Translations under genes and position numbers: made by a program
Notes under the pieces: generated by a model
The model's input: the letters and a program-made list of their open reading frames with translations, nothing else
What the model was told of the DNA's origin: nothing
Database searches by the model: none
Source of the DNA: Chara braunii
Lineage: Eukaryota > Streptophyta > Charophyceae > Charales > Characeae
Direction: 5' to 3'
NCBI GenBank assembly: GCA_003427395.1
Contig: BFEA01000134.1
Span: 1,917,743-1,965,277, forward strand
Length of the DNA: 47,535 nucleotides
Shown here: piece by piece, positions 1-10,639 of the stretch
Position numbering within the stretch: the stretch's first letter is position 1
Layout: each line of letters begins with the position of its first letter

Positions 1-155
1 GAATATTTTTTTTTCTATCTTTTTAATTAATTTTCGCACTCAATAAAAATCACCCCCCCCCAAAAAAAAAAAAAAAATCATTTTTGAATGCGCAGTCCTC
101 TACAGGAGGACGTGCGCAGGCCGAGGCCGCGCGCCGATTTCCCGCGCGCGCCCTT
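1..155. other. Unclassified left edge
   Basis: This stretch has T-rich, poly-C and poly-A runs followed by a GC-rich stretch. It matches neither the sequence left of segment X in the right LTR nor anything else I can see in the window. It is either a flank or a rearrangement breakpoint. No gene is visible. Confidence 0.5.
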
Positions 156-1254
156 CAATCTCTCTCTTTCTCTCACATCTCTCTCTGATTGCAGAAGGCC
201 CAAGCATTCCTACCAGGTAAGTTACTTTCTCTTTCTCTCTTCCTCATCTCTCCCTATCTCTCATCTCTCTCTCACACTCACAGACACACACACACGTAGT
301 ATGTATCGTAGTGAATGAATCTAACCTTGTTAATGCGTTAGATTTATTCACTTTTATTTTATTTATTTGCTTATTTATTTATTTTTTTATTTTTTTATCT
401 TTATTTTCGTTGTTGATGGTGCCGGGGTGGAGTCGCGAGATCGAAGACTTACTTTCGTTCTCACTCCCTTGCTCTGTCGTCGTCGCCGCCAATCGTTGTT
501 AGCTTGTCGTCGTCGTCGTCTGCAATGCCAGGTAAGCCTTTCCCTTCCAACTCTTCTCTCCTTCTCCTCCTTCTTTTCTTCCCTTCTCTCCTTTTATCTT
601 TCTCTTCTCCTTCTCTCTCACGCGTGACTGCCTTCTCCTTTCTTCACTTTCCCCACCCTTCTCTCTCGAGGTTCTTCTCTCCTTACGAGTTGCCTCTCCC
701 GGCTTTCCTCGCGTTCCACCGCCTCTCTGCGTTCTCCCCAGCTCCCGCGCGACCGATTTTCCAGATCTTGCCTCCTCGAGATCTCGCGGTGGCTTGCTCT
801 TTCTCCTACGAAGGGACCCTTGCGCTATAGGTAGTCGCGGTGTGGTAGGGATGCCAGGCCCCTCTTCCCTTTTCGGGTGAATCAACCCGTCTTTCGGGTA
901 CAGTTCCATTCGCACGAATCAGGGGAGTGGAGGTTACGGGTAAGGAGGAAATGAATAATAACTAATAAAACAAAAGAAAAACGAATCTAACCCCCTAAAT
1001 AAAATAATTAATAAGAAAGAAAAGAAATGAACGAATCCAACAAGGGTTACCACTAACTGCCAAGGCAGTACCTCATTTCAACGAGGCAACTACCACTACT
1101 ACTTCCGATAGAGGTCGCAGGTTCGAGCCCCGACCGTTCAAACCTAGGCAAAACGAAAAGTAGAGCTCCTTGTCAAAAGGGAGCTAGCTCGGAGGGTGGC
1201 GGGCCTTGATCCTTAGGTCCCCCGCATATCAACCCTGTACTGAAACCTACTGAG
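156..1254 (-). repeat. Inverted copy of LTR segment X
   Basis: This segment is the reverse complement of 26567-27667, traced by eye along its whole length with scattered mismatches and indels. In the right LTR, X lies between a 5' LTR piece (25852-26566) and the LTR body. The diverged third LTR from 40360 keeps the same order, so the orientation here is the rearranged one. The right breakpoint falls in GAGATTGG (1252-1259), a short sequence also present at the X/body junction of the right LTR. X holds TC-rich tracts, a tRNA T-arm-like sequence (about 1112-1136) and two splice-donor-like CAG/GTAAG sites (near 219 and 532). An ORF across 499-915 (minus) is shared with the other copy only in part and shifts frame between copies, so I do not call it a gene. 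Confidence 0.8.
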
Positions 1255-1465
1255 ATTGGCAGAGGTACTTACCTGAAGCGACGCTGCTCCAGCTTCATCT
1301 TCGAGGACCGCAGCATGCGCCAACTTCACAGGTTAGTATTTTGCTCGTGACAGAAGAGAGAGTCCTTCTTCTTCCTCTTCGAAGTCCACCATCTCCCTCT
1401 CTCCCTCTCATTATCTGACTTCACTGCAACGGCCGTCTACAAGAGAAAGAGAGAGAGAGATTTTG

Positions 1466-3582
1466 GTGACGTTGGATCCAGACTCGACTTCTTGGCTTCA
1501 GACTTTTTTTGACGAAGGACTATTTGGGTCTGGGCCGAAGACTTGGTGTTGACGACATTCCCATTCTTCCTCTTCTTTGTCTAATCCTATTTTTCTTCGT
1601 CTGTGTATATGAGGGGGCTGCGCCCAGCTGTCCACTATGTGACTCTGACACACGCTACTTCGTTTCTTCTTTGCCTTTGGCCTTCCTGGAAATACTCCGA
1701 GATGCGCGCCCGACAGTTGGCTCTCATGTCAATGCCGTTCTCGACAAGACCCCACCCGAAGAGCAACTGCCAAGCAGATTGAATGCTGATTGTTTCGTTC
1801 ATACAATGCAAGACCTCCATCGATAGGATAAAACAAAATAAAACAAAATATAAATAAATAGATAAATAAATAGATAAATAAATAAAATAATGAATCTACC
1901 GCTACAACATGGAAATATACACCACCACTTGCTCCTCCCGTTGTCGCTCCTCCGATCTGAGAGGAGGAGCAAAAATTGGATGAATCTACGGCTACAACAT
2001 GGGAATATACACTGCCCTTGTGTACGCGAGCGTGTGCGTGTATGTGTGTGTGTGAGAGAGAGAGAGAGTGTTAGAAATGCGTGGGTCAGCCCCATTCTCT
2101 GCGTAGCTGTGCTTGCCATCATTGCGATACTGATAACATAGTAGTGATGTGAGAGTGCGAGAGAGAAAGAGAGAGAGAGAAGGGAGAGAGTTGTGACCAG
2201 AGACTTTACGACATCGGATCCGGACTCGACATTGGGATTCAGACATTGAACGGGGGTTATTTGGGACCTGTATCACGGACTGGTATTGATGACATACCCA
2301 TCTTTTTCTCCCTCTTTTCGTCTGATCCCATCTTCTTCGTTTGTGTATGGTTTGGGCTGGCGCAATCTTCATGTGTAAAGCGCCAGACCCCTTCACGCCA
2401 TGGAATGATGATGATGATGCATGTTCGGGACTGCATTACAATATTGGTTGTTCGGATCATCGATACCAAAGCCTTCCACTACGCTATCTCGTACTTTGTA
2501 CGAGAGGACGGTTCTCGATCCGGTCTACACAGGTACAGTAGGCGACGGGTTTGTGCATGTGTGTGAGGACGAAAAGAAGGAAAGAGCTTGACGATTTTGA
2601 TCCGGATTCGACCTTGGATTACAGACATGGCGATGGGGGAATATTTGCGACTTGTGGCAAAGACTTGGTGTTAACACTCCTCTTCTCCATTTGATCCCCT
2701 CCCCGTCGTCTGTACGTGATCTGGCACGCCTTGTGATGGGCGTGATGAATGTCTGGTATGCATTGAAACTTCGATTGAGCTAGTCATCAGTGCTCTAGCA
2801 TCCTGCCTCGCTATCCTGTACTACGTGGTAAAGACCGGTTTCGGTCAGATCAGGATTTATGGCTAAGTCTTCCCTGCGCCATTCAACACCACTGTGTATG
2901 TATGGGCATGCTCATTGCTTGTCAAGATTTCGATTACACTGCATTCTCCATTCAATCCTCTTCATCACATAAGGATCCTTGGTTTGTATGTGCATCGCCC
3001 CTGGGTATATTACAAAAAGATTGAAGAAAAGGGAGAAAGGAGAGGAGAAAAGAAGAGAAGATGATGGCGAAAGGGCGGTGATGGAGAAAATGATGATAAC
3101 GGGCTGGTGATGATGATGATGACGATTGACGACGATTTCAAATGATGATGATGCTGATGAATGTCGGGTTGACGGTATGAAAGACGATGATGATGATGAT
3201 GTTGATGATGCTGATGATGCTGATGCTGATGATGATGCCAGGGGAAATGATGGTGATGATGATAACGTAAGGGCACTTACCATGGATTGGTGATAGTCTG
3301 CACGGGCGCCATTTTTCACAGGTTAGTGCCTGGCACGAGAGAGGAAGAAAGTTCTTCTTCTTCCTCTTTTTAAAACACGATCTCCCTCTCGCTCCCTCAA
3401 TACCTGACTTCACTGCATCAGCGGGCTATAAGAGAGTGGGCTTGGTGACATCAAAATCCAGGCACAACTTCGGAACTTCGGGCATGGCTGCGAGGGGGTT
3501 ATTTAGGATTGGTGACAAAGACTTGGTGATGACGACAACCCGATCTCTCCCTCCCTACGTCTTCGTCTGTGCACGAAATGGA
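1466..3582 (+). repeat. Four diverged copies of a ~140-bp module (E) in LTR1
   Basis: Copies begin near 1466, 2210, 2590 and 3445. Each opens with a GAC..GATCC-type stretch (GGATCCAGACTCGAC in the first), continues through GACTTGGTGTTGACGAC-like text and ends in a TC-rich stretch with CTTCGTCTGTG. Each is followed by a second shared block containing GTATCTAAGTCTTCC- and CTATCTTGTACTACG-like text (near 2450, 2800, 3690 and 4050). The equivalents in LTR2 lie at about 27870-30040. No reading frame is conserved between copies. Confidence 0.75.
3084..3262. repeat. GAT/ATG trinucleotide-rich array
   Basis: This is an imperfect run of GATGAT and GATGCT triplets. The identical stretch occurs at 29540-29718. 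The His-rich and Ser-rich ORFs it creates on the minus strand are repeat artefacts. It lies inside the 731-bp tract that is identical between LTRs. Confidence 0.85.
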
Positions 3583-4724
3583 CCCGACACCTATTCCTGT
3601 GTATAGTGACAGGCCCATCACACCGTGTGGTAAGAATGATGTATGCTGGTCTGCTTTGCAACATTGATAAGGCTAGTCATTAGTATTCTAGCTTTCCACT
3701 CGCTATCTTGTACTACGTAAAAGAGGTCAGTCCCGGTCGGGTCAGGACTGGTATCTAAATCTTCCACTGCGCTATAAAACACAATTTTACAAGTATTGAA
3801 ATGCACATTGTAGGATGAGATTCCACTTGCACTACATTGTCCATTCGGTCTTGATCATCGCAGTACGAATCCTTGGTTTGCATCGTCCATCTGGGAATGA
3901 AACATAGAGGCAGAAATCGAAGATGAGAAAGATAGGAGAAGGAGAGAGAAGATAGGTGAAGAAGGAAGGGAGAAAGGGGGAAAGAGGAAGGAGAGAGGAT
4001 GAGTGTGCGTTAGGGCTGCACTGCAATATTGATCGTCCGGATCTTTGGTATCTAAGTCTCCCGCTACGCTGTTTGTACTCGGTATGAGTGGTCGGCTCTT
4101 GTTCTAGTCTGCACCTTTACAATATTGACAGTGTGTATGTGTGCATGAGAGAAAGAGAGAGAGATGAGAAATAGGGAGAGAGAGAGAGGGAGTTGCATGC
4201 TCATAAGTATGGCACAGATTCCCAGAACAGACCAGATAATATAGAATTGACACAAATACAACAGAAAATTTGGGGTACATGGACAAACTCGGACCTGGCC
4301 TGGACTGCAACCGAACTCTCTCAGTTATACATCCGGAGTGTGAGAGCTCTGGCCTTGGACATAGGCGACAAACCAGGATCTGAGATCGTCAAGGGCGAAT
4401 GGACAGAGGAGAGAAATGGAGGAATGAGGAGAGAGGAGATGAAGTCAACTCAATGGTTCCGAAGATAGTAGCTTGAGCTGTCATAAATGACGAAAACCCG
4501 AAAAGTTGCGAATACCAAGTCTCACAATATCCCAGATGTCGAACTCACAATGTCAAGTGCATCTCCGGAAGGAAGGTGAAATCGAATCCCACAATAATCC
4601 TCAACTCGTAGTCCCAATGTCGCTGTCTCAGATGTCATCAGAATTCGTATCTATCTCTCATACTGCAGTAATCCCGTAGGAGAAGTGAAAATAGATCTAA
4701 ACTGAGAAGGAAGAGAGAGAGAGG

Positions 4725-4815
<91 letters not shown>
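4725..4815. repeat. (AG)n microsatellite
   Basis: This is about 90 bases of near-perfect AG dinucleotide. The equivalent in LTR2 (about 31160-31207) is short and interrupted, so this array has changed length strongly since the LTRs diverged. That contrasts with the identical ATT arrays just downstream. Confidence 0.9.
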
Positions 4816-4819
<4 letters not shown>

Positions 4820-5182
4820 TGATGGTGATAATGATGATGATGTGAGAACACATATCTGGCGATGTCGGTGGTCTGCAATGACCGAAATACTCAAGTACTC
4901 CGGGTTGCCGCAAATGTCAACTGTTGCATTAACCTTTTGTAGTCTGTAGTAGCAGTGTAGGAGTAGGCTGGGCGCTGAGCGCCAGGTGTACGTATGAAGG
5001 GACGAGAATCTTTTGTTGGAGGAGAGTATACTCTCCATGGACATTGGTTTTCAGTGCTACGAATGTCCATCGGTGTAGTATTGGTGCAATGTTGCTCTTT
5101 GGACACAAAGTGGCTATTTGGCTTCAATGTGATGGTGTGATCTGGGATTGACATCTCGCTGTTACTTAATTCCGTTGCGTTT

Positions 5183-5248
5183 ATTATTATTTCTGTTTTA
5201 TTATTATTATTATCATTACTATTATGATTATTATTATTATTATTATTA

Positions 5249-5294
<46 letters not shown>
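5183..5294. repeat. (ATT)n microsatellite array
   Basis: This is a long, slightly interrupted ATT array. The same array with the same interruptions and length is at 31577-31688. Poly-Tyr, poly-Leu and poly-Ile reading frames through it are artefacts. Confidence 0.9.
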
Positions 5295-5296
<2 letters not shown>

Positions 5297-5324
5297 CACC
5301 CATGACCTCGATACCCGTGGCGTC

Positions 5325-5686
5325 TGGTGTTGTGAAGAAAGAGACGTACCTGGGTAAAGAGGACGTAGGCCTTGGTATGGACGTCATCACTCGCTGGTCG
5401 TCAAGATGTCTGAATAATTCCAGGCTGTAGAGTAAATAGGACGCCAAGTCCATTCAAGAGAGAGAGCTACATTGAGTTATGCTGTGGTGTTGCCCGATTG
5501 GGCTTGAACATTGGCTCACGATTCTGTTGAATCGTTCTCAAATGGATGGTTACCCGGCTCCATTGCGCTATCTGCTCTTGCGTTGACTACTTGGACTGCA
5601 GCATGATTTTTGCGATATGGATTTTGGTGCTTCGTCCACATTCACATTTGCTTGCATTTCTGTTATTATTACTATTATTATTATTG

Positions 5687-5760
<74 letters not shown>

Positions 5761-5780
5761 TTACTATTATTATTATTATC
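5325..5780 (+). repeat. ATT-terminated module, copy a (LTR1)
   Basis: The module starts near an ACGTACCTGGG motif (5344), carries a block around GTCATCACTCGCTGG, then ATTCTCAAATGGATGG-like and CTTCGTCCACATTCA-like text, and ends in an (ATT)n array. Related copies are at 5785-6261, 7080-7470 and 8985-9428, so the unit and its microsatellite appear to have multiplied together. On the minus strand the ACGTACCTGGG motif reads CAG/GTACGT, a good 5' splice-site match. Confidence 0.75.
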
Positions 5781-5784
5781 TGCA

Positions 5785-6160
5785 TGGCGTCTGTGAGCTG
5801 GGGGGAAAGGTAGTGAATGAAGAGGAGAAACGTACCTGGGTGAAGAGGACGTCGGCATGAATGTTGATATCATCACTTGCTGATAGTCAAATTGTTTGCT
5901 TGCTATCATACTGTAGTTGTAGTAATAGATTGTAGAGTTGATATGTAGCCTGACGTCATTCAGAACAGAGAGCTACATTGGGTTATGATGTTGGTGTTGC
6001 CCTGTTGGGCTTGGACATTGAATCACGATTATGCTGTATCATTCTCATATGAACGGATACTCGGTTCCATTATGCTATCTGTTTTGCCTTGACTACGTGG
6101 ACTTCAGTGTAATGTTGCAAATATGGATTTTATGTGCTTCGTCCGTATTCTTGTTCCTTG

Positions 6161-6194
<34 letters not shown>

Positions 6195-6199
6195 ATTAA

Positions 6200-6261
<62 letters not shown>
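5785..6261 (+). repeat. ATT-terminated module, copy b (LTR1)
   Basis: The layout matches copy a: donor-like motif at 5830-5840, ATCATCACTTGCTG block, TCATATGAACGG text, CTTCGTCCGTATTC, then (ATT)n from about 6163. It lies wholly inside the 2.37-kb tract that is identical between LTR1 and LTR2. Confidence 0.75.
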
Positions 6262-6262
<1 letters not shown>

Positions 6263-7079
6263 TGTCATTATGTGCACTGTGGTTCTTAGGTGCACGTGGG
6301 GTCTGTGTGGGGGACCAAGGTCGTGAGTGAGGCGAGAGACACACCCGGTGTTGGAAGTGTGTGGCATTGGCCACTATCTGCTCGGACTTCGGGATGACTG
6401 TTATCGACACCTTCGACAGTACCGTAGGATGGGCTAGATAGGACCTTCCATCTGTAGTCTGGGTGTTGAGCACCTGACAGGGTTTTTACATTGATTCCAC
6501 ATTGATAATGATGCGGCTATGCCAACGTTGTCGAATGCGAGTTTGTTGTTTCCTTCTTACTTGATGGGATTCGCTATACTATTTTGTTGTTGGTTCGAGG
6601 CCAAGACTATCTGGTCTCATATGTATGATGCTGTTTGATTGCTGGAGTTCGTTGTTGCTTATCCTTTATTTAGGCAGTTAGACTCGTTCACACATCTTAT
6701 GTATGTAAACAGCTGCGCAGCGAACAGACAACATGCGCCCACTAAGATACTCGGAGATAAAGGTTCCAGGCAAGAATTCACTCTCAACTGCCCGTAACGA
6801 TTCAGCATCAACACAAACAACTGTGTACATACACACTCCCCGCCGGCTACTGCTATGGCAGTCGTGACTGCCTCCGCTCAGTCACTACGACTGCATTCCT
6901 CACCTCTCCTACCCGTCGCGTCCTACGGGCTCGCTGCGGGTCTCCTCGCACGTGACATTAAGACAGTGCCCCTCATGGTTTGCACAATGAAAATGATGAC
7001 TGGTTGGGCGTTGCCTGTGGAGTAGGGGGTTGGCGGCCATGGCTTGGCTGCCTGTGTGCGCAGAGGGGTAAAGGCTGCT

Positions 7080-7470
7080 GCATGGGTTATCAAAGGAGAG
7101 TGTAGGTAGGAAGAGAGAGATACCTGGGTAGGGAAGAGGTCGGTATGGGCGCTGAAGACATCACTCGCTGAAAATCTAGAATATTAGGAAGTAAGGGTAT
7201 TCGGGCGCCGTTCAAAGAGGAGAACTGCGTCGAGTTAACGCTGCTGATTGCCCGGTCAGGCGATAGGCATTGACTCGTGTTTGCTGTGCCANTCTCAAAT
7301 GGATGGCTACTCGGTCCATTATGATATCTGCTCTTACTTTGAAAACTTGGGCTACAACGTGATTCTGCGACATGAATTATGTGTTACGTCCACATGCATA
7401 TTTTTATTATTACTTTACTATTATTATTATTATTATTATTATTATGATAGTATTATTATTATTACTATTC
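7080..7470 (+). repeat. ATT-terminated module, copy c (LTR1)
   Basis: This has a donor-like motif (GATACCTGGG, 7119-7128), an ACATCACTCGCTG block, TCTCAAATGGATGGCTAC and ACGTCCACATGCATA, ending in a shorter ATT array. It contains one ambiguous base (7292); the same site in LTR2 is A (33686). LTR identity stops within its ATT array (about 7437). Confidence 0.75.
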
Positions 7471-7964
7471 TGATTGTTACTGTGTAGTCAGACTTACTTT
7501 CATTCACGCCTCTTAGGCACATAACTAGTAACAGGCAGACGACATGTGTCGCTCAAAGCTCAAAGATATGACGTCCGAGTACGGGCCCATTTCCAATTGG
7601 CTATGGTGACTCAGTATCCAGACACCTCCTTGCTCATTTAGCTGCAGCAGCGCTTCCGCATGGCTTCCGCATGAATGAATGAAAGGTTGGGTGCAGCCTC
7701 TTGAATTATACTTCTGTGATGCGTTGGTCTGACCTGTAACCCTGTCCCATGGTACACACGATCCCGGACGGTACTTGCTTGACTGGACTGGACTGGGTGG
7801 ACTAGGACTGCTGACTGTACGATGTGGGCTGCCACCACTTGACCACTTGCCTCTGCCTAACATAGGCTGATTCCGAATGGCCACTTCTATCTTGGCCTTT
7901 CGGTACTGTAGCAGCTACGACTTTGCCTTATTAGGTAGGTAGCGGCTACGACCTTGACCCTTCA

Positions 7965-8062
7965 GACAGTCTACAGCCACTACCTCTGGGCTACCTAAGC
8001 TCCTACCCGACAGGTCTACAGTTCGAGTCCCTTCTACCCTGCGACCTACGAAATCTTACCTA
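7965..8062 (+). repeat. tRNA-like (SINE-type?) segment in LTR1
   Basis: The sequence contains a T-arm/B-box-like element, CTACAGTTCGAGTCCC (around 8027-8042), about 70 bases after text that could stand for the 5' half of a tRNA. No clean cloverleaf can be drawn. A related segment is in the third LTR (about 46437-46520), where the box is degraded, and an equivalent is in LTR2 (about 34340-34445). A tRNA-derived SINE remnant is the most likely reading. Confidence 0.4.
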
Positions 8063-8216
8063 CCACTGGCGGTCTTACAGGATGCATGTTCAAAATCTAC
8101 AGGTTGACACAGTTACTGTACACAGGTAAGGTGGGGAAAATAAGGGAGCAAGTCCTGGGATCTGCATCTGCAACTGCGAATTGGTGAATACCGTTTTAAA
8201 AATTCATGTTTTAGCA

Positions 8217-8226
8217 CTTATTATTA

Positions 8227-8287
<61 letters not shown>
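8217..8287. repeat. (ATT)n microsatellite array
   Basis: This ATT array follows the tRNA-like segment. The counterpart in LTR2 is at about 34610-34677. Confidence 0.85.
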
Positions 8288-8289
8288 GA

Positions 8290-8984
8290 GCACATCAGAC
8301 GCATCTCATCCACACTTTTCATGTGTATAAACAGCAGCACGCTAGCCTCGTATCCGCCCTAAGTGAAGGCGGGCCAGACATATGACCTCCCTGAAGTGAA
8401 GGTTGGTTAGAATACCTGCAATCGGGCTTCTTCCAACAATTTGTAGCGTGGGTATCCGATGGTCGCAGCACGCCGGTTGGTTGGATTGCGTCGTGGACCC
8501 GAGACTCCTGCAAAGAAGCAGTTGAGCCCAGGGCCTCAGTTAATTGTGCCTGGGCGCGGGCCAGGACAGGCCGACGCGTCACGCATTGGACGCTCAGAAC
8601 GCAGCATTATCATAGTAAGGCCAAGTGTACTAAAGGGGAACCGGAAAGGGTCTTCATATGGACAGCGTCCCTGACCCAAGGGGCACGACCGTACGGCCTG
8701 GGCCGCATCTGGGTTGGGCCTGGGCGCAGAGTCTGGGTCTGAAACGCAGGCTCGAGGCTGGCCGCTCACACGCAGCACTGGCATATAGGCAGAGAATGCT
8801 AGTGAGCAGGGGTCTTGGCCAATGCGGGCAATGCTGGCACGTTGGGCGAATGCAAGCTGCTATGCTGTGCATGGCTGCGTTGCACTAGGATGAGGCAGGC
8901 TAGCACTAGGATGTAGGGCGCTGCCTGCACACAAGGGCGCTAACGGCCATAGCCAGGCCGCATTAGGGTGCAGCGAAGGTGAAG
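8290..8984. other. GC-rich LTR stretch, no gene seen
   Basis: The stretch is unusually GC-rich for this LTR and is repeated at about 34680-35385 with scattered changes. Several short ORFs exist on both strands, but they differ in frame and length between copies (for example, a 5-bp difference near 8730 versus 35115). They do not behave as coding sequence. Confidence 0.6.
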
Positions 8985-9428
8985 GGCGCTGTGTGAGTCA
9001 TCAAGGAAGAGTATGGGTGAAGAGAGGACGCACCTGGTAGAGAGGGACTCGACAGTGATATTGACGTATTCACTTGCTGGTCGTCAAATTGTCTGATTGC
9101 TTCCCTGTTCTAGCTGTAGTAATGGATTGTAGAGTAGAGGAGGCATCGGGCACCATTTTGGAGAAAGAACTACGTTGAGTTATGCCATTGGTACTGCCCG
9201 ATTGGGGTTGGACATTGACTCAAGATTCTGTTGTTTTCATTCTCAAATGGATGTTTACTCAGTTCCCTTGTGCTGTCTACTCTTGCTTTGACAACTTGGA
9301 CATCAATGTGATTCTCCGATTTGGATTCTGTGCTTCGTCCGCATTCATATCCCTTGCATTTTATATTTATTGTTATAACTATTATTATTATTATTATTTT
9401 ATTACTATTATCATTATTATTATTATTT
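8985..9428 (+). repeat. ATT-terminated module, copy d (LTR1)
   Basis: This is the fourth copy of the module: donor-like motif GCACCTGGTAG (9030-9040), TTCACTTGCTGGTCGTCAA, ATTCTCAAATGGATG, CTTCGTCCGCATTCATA and a terminal imperfect ATT array. The counterpart in LTR2 is at about 35385-35815. Confidence 0.75.
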
Positions 9429-9748
9429 TCATTCATCCTTCTCGTACATGAGAACAGCAGCTCACGCAGACTGTGGTACACAGTAGTACAAAAAGAAGGA
9501 GACATACATACAACAAAGGAGGCAAAGAGAGAGAGAAGGAAGAGACTGTAGGTAAAAGCTGTGGAGTGAAAGGTTGGGGCATTGGGGTTGACATGTGCCT
9601 GAGAGCTTGAGCTTTGGCTCATTACTACATTGTATTGCTCTGTTTGGCTGAATGTGCAGAGCTATGATACTCGCTGCTTATATATGAATACTAAGACGAC
9701 TGTGTCATCTCGCAACCCGGGTTTTGATATCATTCGTTTTCATAATCT

Positions 9749-9766
9749 TTGATATTATCATTATTA

Positions 9767-9817
<51 letters not shown>

Positions 9818-9819
9818 TC

Positions 9820-9895
<76 letters not shown>

Positions 9896-9945
9896 TTTAT
9901 TTTTATTTTTATCGGTATTATTGTTATTATTATTATTGGCATCAT
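9749..9945. repeat. Longest ATT microsatellite of LTR1
   Basis: This is nearly 200 bases of ATT with few interruptions. In LTR2 the same site (about 36143-36330) has a different interruption pattern, so this array, outside the identical tract, has evolved independently in the two LTRs. Confidence 0.9.
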
Positions 9946-10639
9946 TATTACTTATATCGTCGGGACCACGTACTAGAATAAGAAAATCAAAATCGGACAG
10001 GGGTGCGAGGCAATAGAGCGAAGGAGGGGCGCCAGCAAGTATGACGGCTCCTACATCCTTCGTCCTCCTTCGCTTTCTCATGCCTACACCCCACATAAGC
10101 ACACAACCATCTTCAAGCGACATGAGTAGACATAGTATTTTCCGATGGCTTACTGAGATCAGTATTCATGCACAAAGGGCTTCCATTCCTTAATTGATCC
10201 ATGTAACAGGGCGATTGCGGGAGCTCTGTTAGAGTTCAGGCGGAACTCTGGAGGCAGGGAACGAAAAGGTACGTTACTTCGATCCAGATGCTGTCTCATA
10301 CAAACAATCATCGTAACAATGATCATAAGGGTTAGGGATTCGAAATCAATAACTCTTCTGGTCTTGGATAGAGAAAAGTTGGCTGAATGTGAACTGCTTG
10401 CTTCTGGATACGGTAATCTTGCTGTGGGCGCTGATTGGAGGTAAGGATACAAACTATGATACCTTTCGCGATCATCTTCTCTATATCCCATCCAAACAGA
10501 TGATGGGTACTTTGATTTGAGTTGCTATAATCAACTGTCATAGATCACGTCGATCATCTTGCTCATTATACATTTGATCCAGCAATAAGTCTCCAAACTA
10601 ACAACGATTCGGGGCTCGAATGCCATTAAAGGCGATGAC

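Noticed and set aside
499-915. 138-codon minus-strand ORF in segment X
   Set aside because: The partner copy at 26906-27202 agrees for about 50 residues and then shifts frame; the rest is low-complexity Arg/Lys/Glu from a TC-rich tract.
4638-5044. Ser/Leu-rich minus-strand ORFs
   Set aside because: They are produced by the (AG)n microsatellite at 4725-4815, which is nearly absent in the other LTR.
9724-9981. Long poly-Tyr, poly-Ile and poly-Asn ORFs
   Set aside because: They are reading frames of ATT microsatellites; all three frames stay open on both strands and amino-acid runs simply follow the repeat.
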